Under the pieces are notes generated by a model. It had not been told where the DNA came from. It ran no database searches and saw only the letters and a program-made list of their open reading frames with translations. 64,000 nucleotides of DNA from Streptomyces sp. Ag109_O5-10 (GTDB lineage Bacteria > Actinomycetota > Actinomycetes > Streptomycetales > Streptomycetaceae), in assembly GCF_900105755.1 (NCBI RefSeq), contig NZ_FNTQ01000001.1, positions 5,208,001 through 5,272,000 on the forward strand. Direction: 5' to 3'. Shown piece by piece: positions 34,289 through 43,007 of the stretch. Made by a program: the position numbers and the translations under genes. Positions within the stretch are counted from its first letter, which is position 1. Each line of letters begins with the position of its first letter.

Positions 34289-34749
34289 TCGGCGAGCGGC
34301 TGGTGCAGAGGGTGTCCGCGACCCGGGGGTTCGCCAGGGTGGCCCCGCATGTGATCCCGGCCCTGGACCGGGCCGTGCACCGGCTGAGCGGCGGCCGGAT
34401 GCTGCTCAGCGACCGGATGCTGCCCGGGGTGATCCTCACCTCCACGGGTGCGCGCAGCGGACAGCCGCGCCGGACGCCCCTGGCCTGCATGCCCTCGGGC
34501 GACGGCTGGTTCCTCGTCGGTTCCAACTTCGGCCGCGCCGGTCACCCCGCCTGGACCTACAACCTCCTCCGCCGCCCCGACGCCGAGATCAGCTGGAAGG
34601 GCCGCGACATCCCGGTCACCGCCCGGTTGCTGGACGGGCCGGAACGGGCGGACGCCTGGCACCGGCTCCTGGACTTCTGGCCGCCGTACGCCGCCTACCA
34701 GCACCGGGTGGACCGGCAGATCCGCATCTTCCACCTGACCCGCCGGTAG
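34285..34749 (+). CDS. Deazaflavin (F420)-dependent nitroreductase-family protein
   Basis: A 154-aa protein of the DUF385/Ddn family, named after mycobacterial Ddn, which uses F420H2. Recognisable parts are LTSTGARSGQPRRTPLAC, SNFGRAGHPAWTYNLLRRPD and the C-terminal RQIRIFHLTRR. It may reduce a double bond or quinone with F420H2; the substrate is not known. The GTG start lies inside the acyl-CoA dehydrogenase stop, so the two are coupled and share the operator. Confidence 0.85.
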   Translation: MIGERLVQRVSATRGFARVAPHVIPALDRAVHRLSGGRMLLSDRMLPGVILTSTGARSGQPRRTPLACMPSGDGWFLVGSNFGRAGHPAWTYNLLRRPDAEISWKGRDIPVTARLLDGPERADAWHRLLDFWPPYAAYQHRVDRQIRIFHLTRR

Positions 34750-34779
34750 GACACCCCGCATCCCCGCCGACTGCCGACT

Positions 34780-35085
34780 GCGGCGCCGCCGTGGCTTGTC
34801 GCGCAGTTCCGGCGCGCTCCCAAAGGGGCGCTGCACCAGCGCCCCTTCTTCTGGGGGCGCGGGGAACCGCGCGATCAGCCCCCACGCACCGGCAGCCGAA
34901 CTGCTGCCGGACCGTTGCCGTGGAAAGAGGCGGTGGGCCGATCGCCCGTCAGGGGCGCGGGGAACTGCGCGATCAGCCCCCACGCACCGGCAGCCGAACT
35001 GCTGCCGGACCGTTGCCGTGGAAAGAGGCGGTGGGCCGATCGCCCGTCAGGGGCGCGGGGAACTGCGCGACAAGCCCCCACCGGC
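34780..35085. repeat. Satellite array B: 98-bp period around the inverted core
   Basis: A forward core-like copy near 34798 is followed by three copies of the core in reverse orientation (GGGGCGCGGGGAACTGCGCGA), with matching positions 98 bp apart (34871, 34969, 35067). Spacers are near-identical and contain GGCAGCCGAACTGCTGCC. The array fills most of the 466-bp gap before the secreted esterase; 35086-35215 shows nothing I can name. Confidence 0.85.
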
Positions 35086-35215
35086 CCGCGGCCGAGGGCG
35101 TACGGCCGTCCGTGTTCACGTCGGGTGTTCCGCGGAGCGGCACACGTGGTGCCGTCGTGCGTGACCGGACGCTGGAACGGCGCGTTGAGCATTCCCGCCT
35201 CCGAAAGGCCGACGA

Positions 35216-36895
35216 ATGACCACACGTGAACCGCTCGCGTCCCGGCGTCCCACCGGCTCCTCCGCCCGCCGGCTGCGGCTCGCGGCCTGCCTCGCGAGCG
35301 CCGTGACGGTGACGGTGTCCGCGCTCGCCGCGCAGCCGGCCGGCGCCGAGAACGGCGGTCGGGCGTCCGGGCCCGGCTGCGCCGACCTCGCGCGGACGGT
35401 GCTCGCCGACTCCCACGTCAAGAGCATCAGCTCCGAGGTCGTACCCGCCTCCGGGACGCTCCCGGCGTACTGCCGGGTCGACCTCGTGCCCACCCGGGCC
35501 ATCAACGTCCGCGTCACCCTCCCGCTCAGCACCGCCGACGCCGGCGCCGGCGGCACCTACACGGGCGCCTGGAACGGCCGCGTCCTCAACATGGGCGGCG
35601 GCGGCTACGCCGGCGACCTCGGCGACCTCGGCGTGGCGGTCCAGCGCGGCGAGGTCGGCTCGGTCACCGACACCGGCCACAGCTCCGCCTGGTGCGACGC
35701 GACCGACCCGAGAACCGGCGAGGCCAACGCCCAGCCCGGCTGCGGTGAGGCCGGCGGCGGCTTCGTGCTGTCCCCCTCGGGCAGGCTGAACACCGGGCAG
35801 ATCGACGACTTCATCGACCGCAGCCTGCACGAGCAGACGGTCTGGGCGCTCTTCCTCGCGAAGACCTACTACGGCCGGGCCGCCCAGCGGAACTACTGGG
35901 CCGGCGGCTCCACCGGCGGTCGGCAGGGCTGGCAGATGGCCCAGAAGTACGGCGACGAGTACGACGGCTTCCTGATCGGCTACCCGGCGGTCAACTGGAA
36001 CCGGTTCATCATCGGCGAGGCCTGGCCCGCGGTCGTCGTCAACGAACTGCTCGGCCCCGCCGGTCTGTCACCCGCCAAGAGCGACGCCGCGAACGCCGCC
36101 GCCGTCGCCGCCTGCGACCCCGAGGACGGCGTCACCGACGGGGTCGTCGCCGACCCCCGCCGCTGCACCTTCGACGCCCGCGAGGTCAAGGGCCTCACCG
36201 CCACGGAGGCCGAGGCGGTCGACCTCGTCTGGGACGGCCCGCGCGACGCCGACGGCAACCGGCTGTGGGGCGGCATCACCCGCGGCACCACCTTCTCGGT
36301 CCTGCTGCCCGGCGGGAACACCATGAGCCCGCTGATCGAGACCTACGTCCGCAACTGGCTGGAGCAGGACCCGGACTACGACTGGCGCAAGAACCTGACC
36401 ATGGAGAACTTCCCGCGGTTCTTCGAGGCGTCCTACCGCAAGTTCGAGAAGACCGCCGCCACCGACAGCACCGACCTGTCCAAGGTCCGGAAGAACAACG
36501 GCAAGATCCTCTACTACGCGGGGACCAACGACCCTCTGATCGTGCCGTTCACCTCCTACAACTACCAGCAGCGCCTGTTCGAGCGTTACGGCGTCCAGGG
36601 CACCCGCTCCTTCGTCCGCACCTTCTACTTCCCGGGCGTCGGCCACACCGAGCCGGACCTCGCCGGCACCACCGACGTGCCGTCGCGGCTCCTGGACGCC
36701 CTGGAGGCGTGGACCGAACACGGCAGCGCCCCCGAGTCCTTCGGCCAGAAGGGCCCCGTCCCGGGCACCGGGCGTACGGTCTGCGCCTACCCGGACACCG
36801 CCGGCGCCCCCGGCGCGGACGCCTCCTGCACGACCCGGACGAGCGTGCCGGCCGACCTGGCCGCCCAGTCGACCACCGTCCTCGACCGCCGTTGA
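35216..36895 (+). CDS. Secreted tannase/feruloyl-esterase-family protein
   Basis: A 559-aa exported alpha/beta hydrolase of the tannase family. An N-terminal signal (basic stretch, then ACLASAVTVTVSALAAQPAGA) leads to a mature protein with nucleophile elbow GGSTGGRQGW, a GTNDPLIVPF acid region and a GVGHTEPDL region for the histidine. Multiple cysteines fit disulfides. It should cleave phenolic esters outside the cell, which would feed aromatic acids into CoA-ligase pathways, although no operator was found upstream. The ATG at 35216 has GAAAGG before it. The mobile element copy 2 lies 16 bases after the stop. Confidence 0.87.
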   Translation: MTTREPLASRRPTGSSARRLRLAACLASAVTVTVSALAAQPAGAENGGRASGPGCADLARTVLADSHVKSISSEVVPASGTLPAYCRVDLVPTRAINVRVTLPLSTADAGAGGTYTGAWNGRVLNMGGGGYAGDLGDLGVAVQRGEVGSVTDTGHSSAWCDATDPRTGEANAQPGCGEAGGGFVLSPSGRLNTGQIDDFIDRSLHEQTVWALFLAKTYYGRAAQRNYWAGGSTGGRQGWQMAQKYGDEYDGFLIGYPAVNWNRFIIGEAWPAVVVNELLGPAGLSPAKSDAANAAAVAACDPEDGVTDGVVADPRRCTFDAREVKGLTATEAEAVDLVWDGPRDADGNRLWGGITRGTTFSVLLPGGNTMSPLIETYVRNWLEQDPDYDWRKNLTMENFPRFFEASYRKFEKTAATDSTDLSKVRKNNGKILYYAGTNDPLIVPFTSYNYQQRLFERYGVQGTRSFVRTFYFPGVGHTEPDLAGTTDVPSRLLDALEAWTEHGSAPESFGQKGPVPGTGRTVCAYPDTAGAPGADASCTTRTSVPADLAAQSTTVLDRR

Positions 36896-36911
36896 GAAGT
36901 CGGGGGAGCGG

Positions 36912-37080
36912 CTAGTGCCGCAACAGGCAACGTTCGCCCCGTCACGACGCCCGGCACGCACTCTCGCCGCACCGGACGGAAGCCCAAGTACGTCCAGTAC
37001 GAGGACTTCCGGCCGGCACGCCGAGAGCACGCACCGGACGCCGCTCCTTGACGGGCAAACGTTGCCTGCCGCGGCACTAG
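36912..37080. mobile_element. MITE-like element, copy 2 (169 bp with CTAG flanks)
   Basis: Base-for-base identical to 9463-9631, in the same orientation and 27 kb away, so it is recently moved or maintained by conversion. It lies between the tannase-like gene and the convergent LysE gene, whose TAG stop comes from its right-hand CTAG. It contains the same central hairpin. Confidence 0.85.
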
Positions 37081-37697
37081 AACAGCCGCTCCCCCAGCAG
37101 CAGCGCCCCGATGCCCAGCATCGCCGCCCCCGAGGTGCGGGTCACCGCGCGGGCGGCCCGGGGGCGGGCGGCGAGCAGGGCGCGGGAGAGGGCGCCGACG
37201 GCCAGGTAGACGGCGGCGCAGGCGGCCATGTGCAGGGCGCCGAGGACGGCGGTCTGGGCGGCCACCGGGAGGTGGGCGCCCGTCGTGACCAGGAACTGGG
37301 GGAGCACCGAGAGGTAGAGCAGCAGCGCCTTCGGGTTCAGGCCGCTGATCGCGGCGCCCCGCCGGAAGCCCTGCGGCCCGGCCCCCGCCCCGCCCGCGCC
37401 CTCGGCCTCCCGCGGGACCGTCGGGCGGCGCAGCACGCCCCAGCCCAGCCACAGCAGGTATCCGGCGCCGGCCACGGTCAGGGCCGTGAGCAGCCGCGGC
37501 GACCGGGCGACCAGCACCGCGAGCCCCGCGACCGCCAGCGCGGTGTGCAGCGCGTACCCGGCGATCAGGCCCGCCACCGCCCGCGGCACCGAGCGGCCGC
37601 GCACCCCCGCGGAGATCACGTACGCCCAGTCGGCGCCCGGCACGCAGACCAGCAGCAGGTCGACGGCGAGGAAGGAGAGCAGGAGTCCGGTGTCCAT
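37077..37697 (-). CDS. LysE/RhtB-family amino-acid exporter
   Basis: A 206-aa exporter with about six hydrophobic helices and the LysE-family opening LLLSFLAVDLLLVCVPGADWAYVIS plus the SGLNPKALLLYLSVLPQFL block. It probably exports basic, neutral or other amino acids. It is divergent from an Lrp-type regulator 82 bp away, the classic arrangement for substrate-induced export. The ATG is at 37697. Its stop lies in the CTAG flank of the mobile element. Confidence 0.9.
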   Translation of the reverse strand: MDTGLLLSFLAVDLLLVCVPGADWAYVISAGVRGRSVPRAVAGLIAGYALHTALAVAGLAVLVARSPRLLTALTVAGAGYLLWLGWGVLRRPTVPREAEGAGGAGAGPQGFRRGAAISGLNPKALLLYLSVLPQFLVTTGAHLPVAAQTAVLGALHMAACAAVYLAVGALSRALLAARPRAARAVTRTSGAAMLGIGALLLGERLF

Positions 37698-37779
37698 GGA
37701 AGGGACATTAGGAGCGATTGTCCCGAAAGTGTTTCCGAAATTTGCTCGCGAGTGCGGGTTCCGGGGGAGAATCTTGCCC

Positions 37780-38232
37780 ATGGACGACGTGGACCGGAAA
37801 ATCCTTGCCGAGCTTCAGCAGGACGGGCGGCTGACCGTGACCGAGCTGGCCGGGCGGGTGCGGCTGAGCGTCTCGCCGTGTCACCGGCGGCTGCGCGAGC
37901 TGGAGCGGTCGGGGGCGATCAGCGGGTACCGGGCGGTGGTGGACCCGGCTGCCGTGGGGCTCACCTTCGAGGCGCTGGTCTTCGTCTCCATGCGGCAGGA
38001 GGACCGGGACACGGTCGCCGACTTCGAGCGGGCGCTCGCGGAGATCCCCCATGTGCTGGACGCGCAGCGGCTGTTCGGCGAGCCCGACTACCTGCTGCGG
38101 GTGGCCACCGCCGACCTCGCCGCCTTCCAGCGGCTCTACGACGAGCGGCTCGCGACCCTGCCGGGCGTGCAGCGCCTGACCTCGACGCTGGTGATGAAGC
38201 ACGTGGTGCGGGACCGGCCGTTGCCGGCTTAG
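37780..38232 (+). CDS. Lrp/AsnC-family transcriptional regulator
   Basis: A 150-aa Lrp/AsnC regulator. The N-terminal helix-turn-helix DDVDRKILAELQQDGRLTVTELAGRVRLS is followed by an RAM ligand domain (VFVSMRQEDRDTVADFERAL). It most likely senses an amino acid and controls the divergent LysE exporter. The ATG at 37780 follows GGGGGAG. A strong hairpin ends the gene. Confidence 0.93.
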   Translation: MDDVDRKILAELQQDGRLTVTELAGRVRLSVSPCHRRLRELERSGAISGYRAVVDPAAVGLTFEALVFVSMRQEDRDTVADFERALAEIPHVLDAQRLFGEPDYLLRVATADLAAFQRLYDERLATLPGVQRLTSTLVMKHVVRDRPLPA

Positions 38233-38235
38233 GGC

Positions 38236-38277
38236 GGCAGGCGGTGGTTCCCCGCTGCACGGGAACCACCGCCTGCC
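38236..38277. terminator. Perfect 17-bp hairpin terminator between convergent genes
   Basis: GGCAGGCGGTGGTTCCC at 38236-38252 and its exact reverse complement at 38261-38277, with an 8-nt loop. It serves the Lrp gene (plus) and the TetR gene (minus). Confidence 0.85.
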
Positions 38278-38297
38278 AGACAGGACCCAGGGCGCGA

Positions 38298-38945
38298 CTA
38301 CTTCGTGGGCTTCTTCCCGGTCACGCCCAGATGCACCAACAGCGCGAGGTTCGGCTTGAGTTCGGCCTGCTTCACGCCCCAGGTCTGGAAACCCTTCTGG
38401 TGCGCGGCGACGGCCGCGAGCATGGCGACCAGCGAACCGGCCACCGCGGCCGGGTTCACGTCCTTGTCGACCCTGCCCTTGGACTGCAACTCCGTGATGG
38501 AGTCGGTCAGGGAGTTGTTCACCGAGTTCAGGATCTTCATACGGATCTTGTAGAACCGTTTGTCCCCCTCGGCCGCCCCGAGGTCGACCACGCGCAAAAT
38601 CGCGTCGTTCTTGCGCCAGAACTCCAGGAAACCGTCCACGAGTTCCTGCGCGGTCACCCAGCCGGCCTTGCCGACCCAGGAGCGTCCGGCCAGCAGCTCG
38701 GTCAACTGGCCGCCCTCGGTGGCCATTTGCTCGGCGATCTCCAGGACGGCGCCTTCGACGTCCGGGAAGTACTGGTAGAAGGTCGCGGGCGAAGTGCCCG
38801 CTTTCCGGGCGACATCGATGACCTTGACGTCCCGGTAAGGGGAGGAGCTGAGCATCTCGCTGAGGCAGTCGAGCAGCTTCTGCCGGGTCGCCTGCCCACG
38901 CCGGCCGGCCACGCGGCCGTCGACGGTACGCACTTGTCCTGTCAT
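38298..38945 (-). CDS. TetR-family transcriptional regulator, candidate master of the palindromic regulon
   Basis: A 215-aa TetR protein. The N-terminal three-helix DNA-binding region contains KVIDVARKAGTSPATFYQYF, and the C-terminal helical domain is ligand-binding in this family. The start ATG at 38945 lies inside a degenerate copy of the regional 17-bp palindrome (38938-38954), which suggests autoregulation. It is the only TetR gene in the window and is close to the middle of the region in which thirteen operators occur. No ribosome site precedes the ATG. Ligand (perhaps an acyl-CoA) and actual targets are inferred, not shown. Confidence 0.88.
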   Translation of the reverse strand: MTGQVRTVDGRVAGRRGQATRQKLLDCLSEMLSSSPYRDVKVIDVARKAGTSPATFYQYFPDVEGAVLEIAEQMATEGGQLTELLAGRSWVGKAGWVTAQELVDGFLEFWRKNDAILRVVDLGAAEGDKRFYKIRMKILNSVNNSLTDSITELQSKGRVDKDVNPAAVAGSLVAMLAAVAAHQKGFQTWGVKQAELKPNLALLVHLGVTGKKPTK

Positions 38946-38954
38946 GCCGTCAGC
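38938..38954. promoter_or_regulatory. Degenerate palindromic operator overlapping the TetR start
   Basis: Read on the minus strand, GCTGACGGCATGACAGG: the left half matches the consensus exactly and the right half keeps four of six conserved bases. The start codon lies within it. Confidence 0.45.
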
Positions 38955-39067
38955 TTACCGAGGGGCGATCGGAGCGCGATTCGGCCGACTGCAAATGGGG
39001 TGCGCGGGTGTATAGGGGCCGGTGCGGCTGGTCTGCGCGGTGCGGGCCGGGCGGTTACTTTGACGAC

Positions 39068-39802
39068 ATGGCCGAAAACTGGGCATCCGGAAACGCGGCG
39101 GGATACGCGGAGGGCGTCCCCTGCTGGGTGGACGTGCAGCTTCCCGACGTCGAGGCGGGCAAGCGGTTCTACGGCGCGCTCTTCGGGTGGACCTTCGAGG
39201 ACGCGGGACCGGGGGCCGTGTGGGCCCGCCTGGACGGCGCGGCCGTCGCCCGGCTGGCCCGGAAGCGGGACGGCCGGATGCCCACCGTCTGGACGGTGTA
39301 CTTCGCGGCCCCGGACATCCGGGACCTCGCCCGCCGTGTCGTCGCCGCCGGCGGGCAGATCGTCAACGACCCCGTCCCCGTCCGCGACCTCGGCACCGCC
39401 GCCCTCGCCGCCGACCCCACGGGCGCCGTCTTCGGCCTCTGGCAGGCCGCGGGCCACCCCGGTTTCGGCGTCCGGCACGCCCCCGGCAGCTTCGCCTGGG
39501 CGCAGCTCTACACCAGCGACCTCGAAGCGGCCAATGTCTTCTACGGCCGGCTCTTCACCGCCGCCCTCTTCGGCGCCGACGCGAGGCCGGACTTCGGCCG
39601 CGCCCCGGTGACCGAGGTGTTCGCGGCCGGGATGCCGTCCCAGTTCCTCGTCCACTTCCGCACCGGGGACGTGGCGGCCGCGGCCCGGGCCGTGCAGCAG
39701 CTGGGCGGCCGGGTCCGGACGCCGCCCTTCGAGACGTCGTACGGAAAAGTGGCCGTCGTGACCGACAATCAAGGGGCGTTCTTCGCGCTGCTGGAACGCT
39801 GA
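39068..39802 (+). CDS. kbpA: VOC (glyoxalase/bleomycin-resistance fold) protein in the position of KbpA
   Basis: A 244-aa protein made of two vicinal-oxygen-chelate modules (VPCWVDVQLPDVEAGKRFYGAL and FAWAQLYTSDLEAANVFYGRL). In S. coelicolor the AfsK-binding inhibitor KbpA (about 250 aa) is encoded just upstream of afsK; this gene has the matching place, direction and length. The symbol therefore rests mainly on position and on memory of the literature, not on alignment. KbpA inhibits AfsK autophosphorylation. The ATG at 39068 has no clear ribosome site. Alternative: an ordinary VOC enzyme. Confidence 0.6.
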   Translation: MAENWASGNAAGYAEGVPCWVDVQLPDVEAGKRFYGALFGWTFEDAGPGAVWARLDGAAVARLARKRDGRMPTVWTVYFAAPDIRDLARRVVAAGGQIVNDPVPVRDLGTAALAADPTGAVFGLWQAAGHPGFGVRHAPGSFAWAQLYTSDLEAANVFYGRLFTAALFGADARPDFGRAPVTEVFAAGMPSQFLVHFRTGDVAAAARAVQQLGGRVRTPPFETSYGKVAVVTDNQGAFFALLER

Positions 39803-40001
39803 GGCCGGAAACAGCCGGGTCTCGGCGGATAAATGTCTCACTTTGTCATGAGACACCCCGATTCGTCGCCGGGTTCGCAACCTGTGCCCGGGCCAGGAAG
39901 AATCGGGGTGCGTGCCGCCACGGCGGTGCGGTGGTGAGACGCTGCACGGGGTCGCGTACATATGTGGGTGGACGGGGCCCGTACGGGGAGGTGGCAGGCA
40001 A

Positions 40002-42344
40002 GTGGTGGATCAGCTGACGCAGCACGATCCGCGGCGGATCGGGCCGTTCGAGGTGCTGGGACGGCTGGGGGCCGGCGGCATGGGGCTGGTCTATCTGGCG
40101 CGCTCGGCGTCCGGGCGACGCGTGGCGATCAAGACGGTACGGACCGAGCTCGCCGAGGACCAGCTGTTCCGGGTCCGCTTCACCCGCGAGGTGGAGGCGG
40201 CCCGCGCGGTCTCCGGCTTCTACACGGCCGCCGTCGTCGACGCCGACCCGCGCGCCGCGGTGCCGTGGCTGGCGACCGCGTACGTGCCGGCGCCCTCCCT
40301 CGAAGAGATAGTGAACGACTGCGGGCCGCTCCCGGCCCAGGCGGTCCGCTGGCTCGCCGCGGGTGTCGCCGAGGCACTCCAGTCGATCCACGGCGCCGGC
40401 CTTGTCCACCGCGACCTCAAGCCGTCCAACGTCCTCGTCGTCGAGGACGGCCCCCGGGTCATCGACTTCGGCATCGCCTCCGGCGTCTCCAACACCCGGC
40501 TGACCATGACGAACGTCGCGGTCGGCACCCCCGCCTACATGTCCCCGGAGCAGGCCAAGGACTCCCGCAGCGTCACCGGCGCGAGCGACGTCTTCTCCCT
40601 CGGCTCCATGCTCGTCTTCGCCGCCACCGGCCACCCGCCCTTCCACGGCGCCAACCCGGTCGAGACCGTCTTCATGCTGCTCCGCGAGGGCCCGGACCTC
40701 GAAGGCCTCCCGGACGAACTCCGTCCGCTCATCGAGTCCTGCATGCAGATGGAGGCCACCGCCCGCCCCAACCCGGCCGACCTCCAGGCCCAGCTCGCCC
40801 CCCACCTGTTCGGCTCCGGCTCCGACGACAGCGGTACGGCGTCCGCCTGGCTGCCCGAGAAGGCGGTCGGGCTGATCGAGTCCCGCCGCGGCGGCCGCCC
40901 CGCCGTCAAACCCGCCGCCGGCCCCTCCGGCGGCCGCAGCGCGGGCCGCCTCGCGGTCCCCCCGCCGCCGTCCTACGACCCCGTGGTCCCCGCCCCCGTC
41001 CCGGTGGGCGCCCCCGACACCGGACCGGTCCGCCTCGCCGGCGCCCCGGTGCCGATCGGCCCGGGACCGCGCGTCGCCGACGCCCGCGCCGCCGCCGTGA
41101 AGGCACCTCCGCCCGAGGCCGGCCTGGTGGCCAGCTGGTCCCGCCCGCACCCCGGCGTCAACGGCGCCGACCCCGGCCTGCCGGCGGTCCCCGCCCCGCC
41201 CCCGGAGACGGCCTCCGGCTGGCGGCCCTGGCGGTTCCGGATGTCCAACGATGTCTGGGGCACCCCGTCCGTCGACGGCGACCTCGTCTACGTCACCTCC
41301 TTCGAGGTGCACGCCCTCGACGTGGCCACCGGCCGCCGCCGCTTCAAGACCCGCGACGTCGCCTGGTCCATGGCGGTCGCCGACGGCCGTATCCACGCCT
41401 CCGACGGCCCCACCCTGTTCGCCCTGGAGGCCCGTGAGGGCGGCGACCTGTGGCGGCTGTCCACCGACGCCTGGGTGTACTCCCTCAAGGCCGACCGCGG
41501 CACCCTCGTCACCGGCACCCGGGGCGGCGGCGTCCAGGCCTGGGAGGCCTCCAGCGGGCAGAAGCTCTGGGAGCTGGCAGGTGCCCAGACCGACTTCGAG
41601 GCCCCCGAGTCCGGGCCGTCCCTCCACGACGGCACGGTCTACGTCTGGCAGGACGCGCGCCTGCGGGCGCTGGACGCGCGTACCGGCGACGAGCGCTGGT
41701 CCTACCCGATCGGCGACGCCGCCTCCTGCGGGGGCGTCCCGGTCCGCCTCACCCACGCCGACGACGGCTTCGTCTACGCCTCCGCGGGCACCCGCGTCGT
41801 CGCCCTCGACACCACGAGCGGCCGGGTCCGCTGGCACTTCGAGGCGCCGGCCGTCTTCCTCTCCCCGCCGGCGTTCGTGCCGGGGCCCGCGGTCACGGGC
41901 GGCGGCGTCTACCTGGCCGACTATCTCGGCACCGTCTACGCCCTCGACGCCACCGACGGCCGCGACCGCTGGCGCATCGCGACGGAGGCCCGTGCCTCGA
42001 TCGAGCCGGTGCTCGTGGCCGCGGGCCACGTCCACGTCGGCAGCGGCAAGGGCCTGTACACGCTCGACGCGGTCACCGGCACCCCCAAGTGGCGCTTCCA
42101 GGCGGGCGGCGACGTGGTGGGCGCCCCCGCGGTGGCCGAGGGCCGTATCCACTTCGGGTCCACGGACCACCTGCTGTACACGCTGAAGGCCGACGACGGC
42201 CGGCTGCGGTGGAAGCTGGCCACCGGCGGGGAGATCACCGGGTCGCCCGTGGTGCGGGACGGGGTGGTGTACGCGTGCAGCAAGGACCGGTGCGTCTACG
42301 CCCTGGACGCCGAGAAGGGCACCGGCACGGCCCGGACCGCCTGA
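40002..42344 (+). CDS. afsK: Serine/threonine protein kinase AfsK
   Basis: A 780-aa Hanks-type kinase fused to a C-terminal PQQ-like beta-propeller. Kinase motifs: glycine loop LGAGGMG at 22-28, Lys44 in VAIKTV, catalytic loop HRDLKPSN near 136-143, DFG, and GTPAYMSPEQ. A Pro/Ala-rich linker leads to repeats of the type DATDGRDRWRI from about residue 410. AfsK autophosphorylates and phosphorylates AfsR, controlling secondary metabolism and tip growth in Streptomyces. The N-terminus VDQLTQHDPRRIGPFEVLG and length agree with S. coelicolor AfsK. GTG at 40002 has GGGAGG upstream. An antisense frame over the whole gene is a GC shadow. Confidence 0.92.
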   Translation: MVDQLTQHDPRRIGPFEVLGRLGAGGMGLVYLARSASGRRVAIKTVRTELAEDQLFRVRFTREVEAARAVSGFYTAAVVDADPRAAVPWLATAYVPAPSLEEIVNDCGPLPAQAVRWLAAGVAEALQSIHGAGLVHRDLKPSNVLVVEDGPRVIDFGIASGVSNTRLTMTNVAVGTPAYMSPEQAKDSRSVTGASDVFSLGSMLVFAATGHPPFHGANPVETVFMLLREGPDLEGLPDELRPLIESCMQMEATARPNPADLQAQLAPHLFGSGSDDSGTASAWLPEKAVGLIESRRGGRPAVKPAAGPSGGRSAGRLAVPPPPSYDPVVPAPVPVGAPDTGPVRLAGAPVPIGPGPRVADARAAAVKAPPPEAGLVASWSRPHPGVNGADPGLPAVPAPPPETASGWRPWRFRMSNDVWGTPSVDGDLVYVTSFEVHALDVATGRRRFKTRDVAWSMAVADGRIHASDGPTLFALEAREGGDLWRLSTDAWVYSLKADRGTLVTGTRGGGVQAWEASSGQKLWELAGAQTDFEAPESGPSLHDGTVYVWQDARLRALDARTGDERWSYPIGDAASCGGVPVRLTHADDGFVYASAGTRVVALDTTSGRVRWHFEAPAVFLSPPAFVPGPAVTGGGVYLADYLGTVYALDATDGRDRWRIATEARASIEPVLVAAGHVHVGSGKGLYTLDAVTGTPKWRFQAGGDVVGAPAVAEGRIHFGSTDHLLYTLKADDGRLRWKLATGGEITGSPVVRDGVVYACSKDRCVYALDAEKGTGTARTA

Positions 42345-42359
42345 GCGCCACGGGGGCGC

Positions 42360-42950
42360 GGGTCCCAGGACCACTGCGACGCCGTGGGGATTTGTCGCGC
42401 AGTTCCCCGCGCCCCTGAAAGGACGGGGTGCTGCTTTCGTGCCCGGTCGGGGGGCGTCGTGGGGGTGCGGGTTGTGGGGCCGGTGCGGGGCTGTGGGGGT
42501 TTGTCGCGCAGTTCCCCGCGCCCCTGAAAGGACGGGGTGCTGCTTTCGTGCCCGGTCGGGGGGCGTCGTGGGGGTGCGGGTTGTGGGGCCACTGCGACGC
42601 CGTGGGGATTTGTCGCGCAGTTCCCCGCGCCCCTGAAAGGACGGGGTGCTGCTTTCGTGCCCGGTCGGGGGGCGTCGTGGGGGTGCGGGTTGTGGGGCCG
42701 GTGCGGGGCTGTGGGGGTTTGTCGCGCAGTTCCCCGCGCCCCTGAAAGGACGGGGTGCTGCTTTCGTGCCCGGTCGGGGGGCGTCGTGGGGGTGCGGGTT
42801 GTGGGGCCGGTGCGGGGCTGTGGGGGTTTGTCGCGCAGTTCCCCGCGCCCCTGAAAGGACGGGGGTGCTGCAGCAGTGCCCCGCGCTTGAAAGATGGGGG
42901 TGCTTCACCAGCGCCCCTTTAGGGGCGCGGGGAACTGCGCGATCAGCCAG
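42360..42950. repeat. Satellite array C: five 109-bp units plus an inverted end copy
   Basis: The motif TTTGTCGCGCAGTTCCCCGC starts at 42391, 42500, 42609, 42718 and 42827, exactly 109 bp apart. The base block before each core is of two kinds (A: CCACTGCGACGCCGTGGGGA; B: CCGGTGCGGGGCTGTGGGGG) in the order A B A B B. At 42920-42945 the core occurs in inverse orientation, giving a long-stem hairpin with the last unit. The array separates convergent afsK and crotonase genes. Confidence 0.9.
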
Positions 42951-43007
42951 TACGCAGCCGCGGTCGCCCGGCGGCAGCCACTGGCACGCTCTGGGGCGGT
43001 CGGCGGC

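Noticed and set aside
42428..42854. Three near-identical small proteins in different frames
   Set aside because: They are translations of the 109-bp satellite unit, whose length is not a multiple of three.
42391..42870. CRISPR array
   Set aside because: Repeats are 109 bp with repeated (not unique) spacers, and no cas genes are present.
39846..42908. 1020-codon antisense frame across afsK
   Set aside because: It mirrors afsK in another frame, is Gly/Arg/Val-rich without a domain, and arises from the high GC bias; afsK itself has full kinase and propeller motifs.
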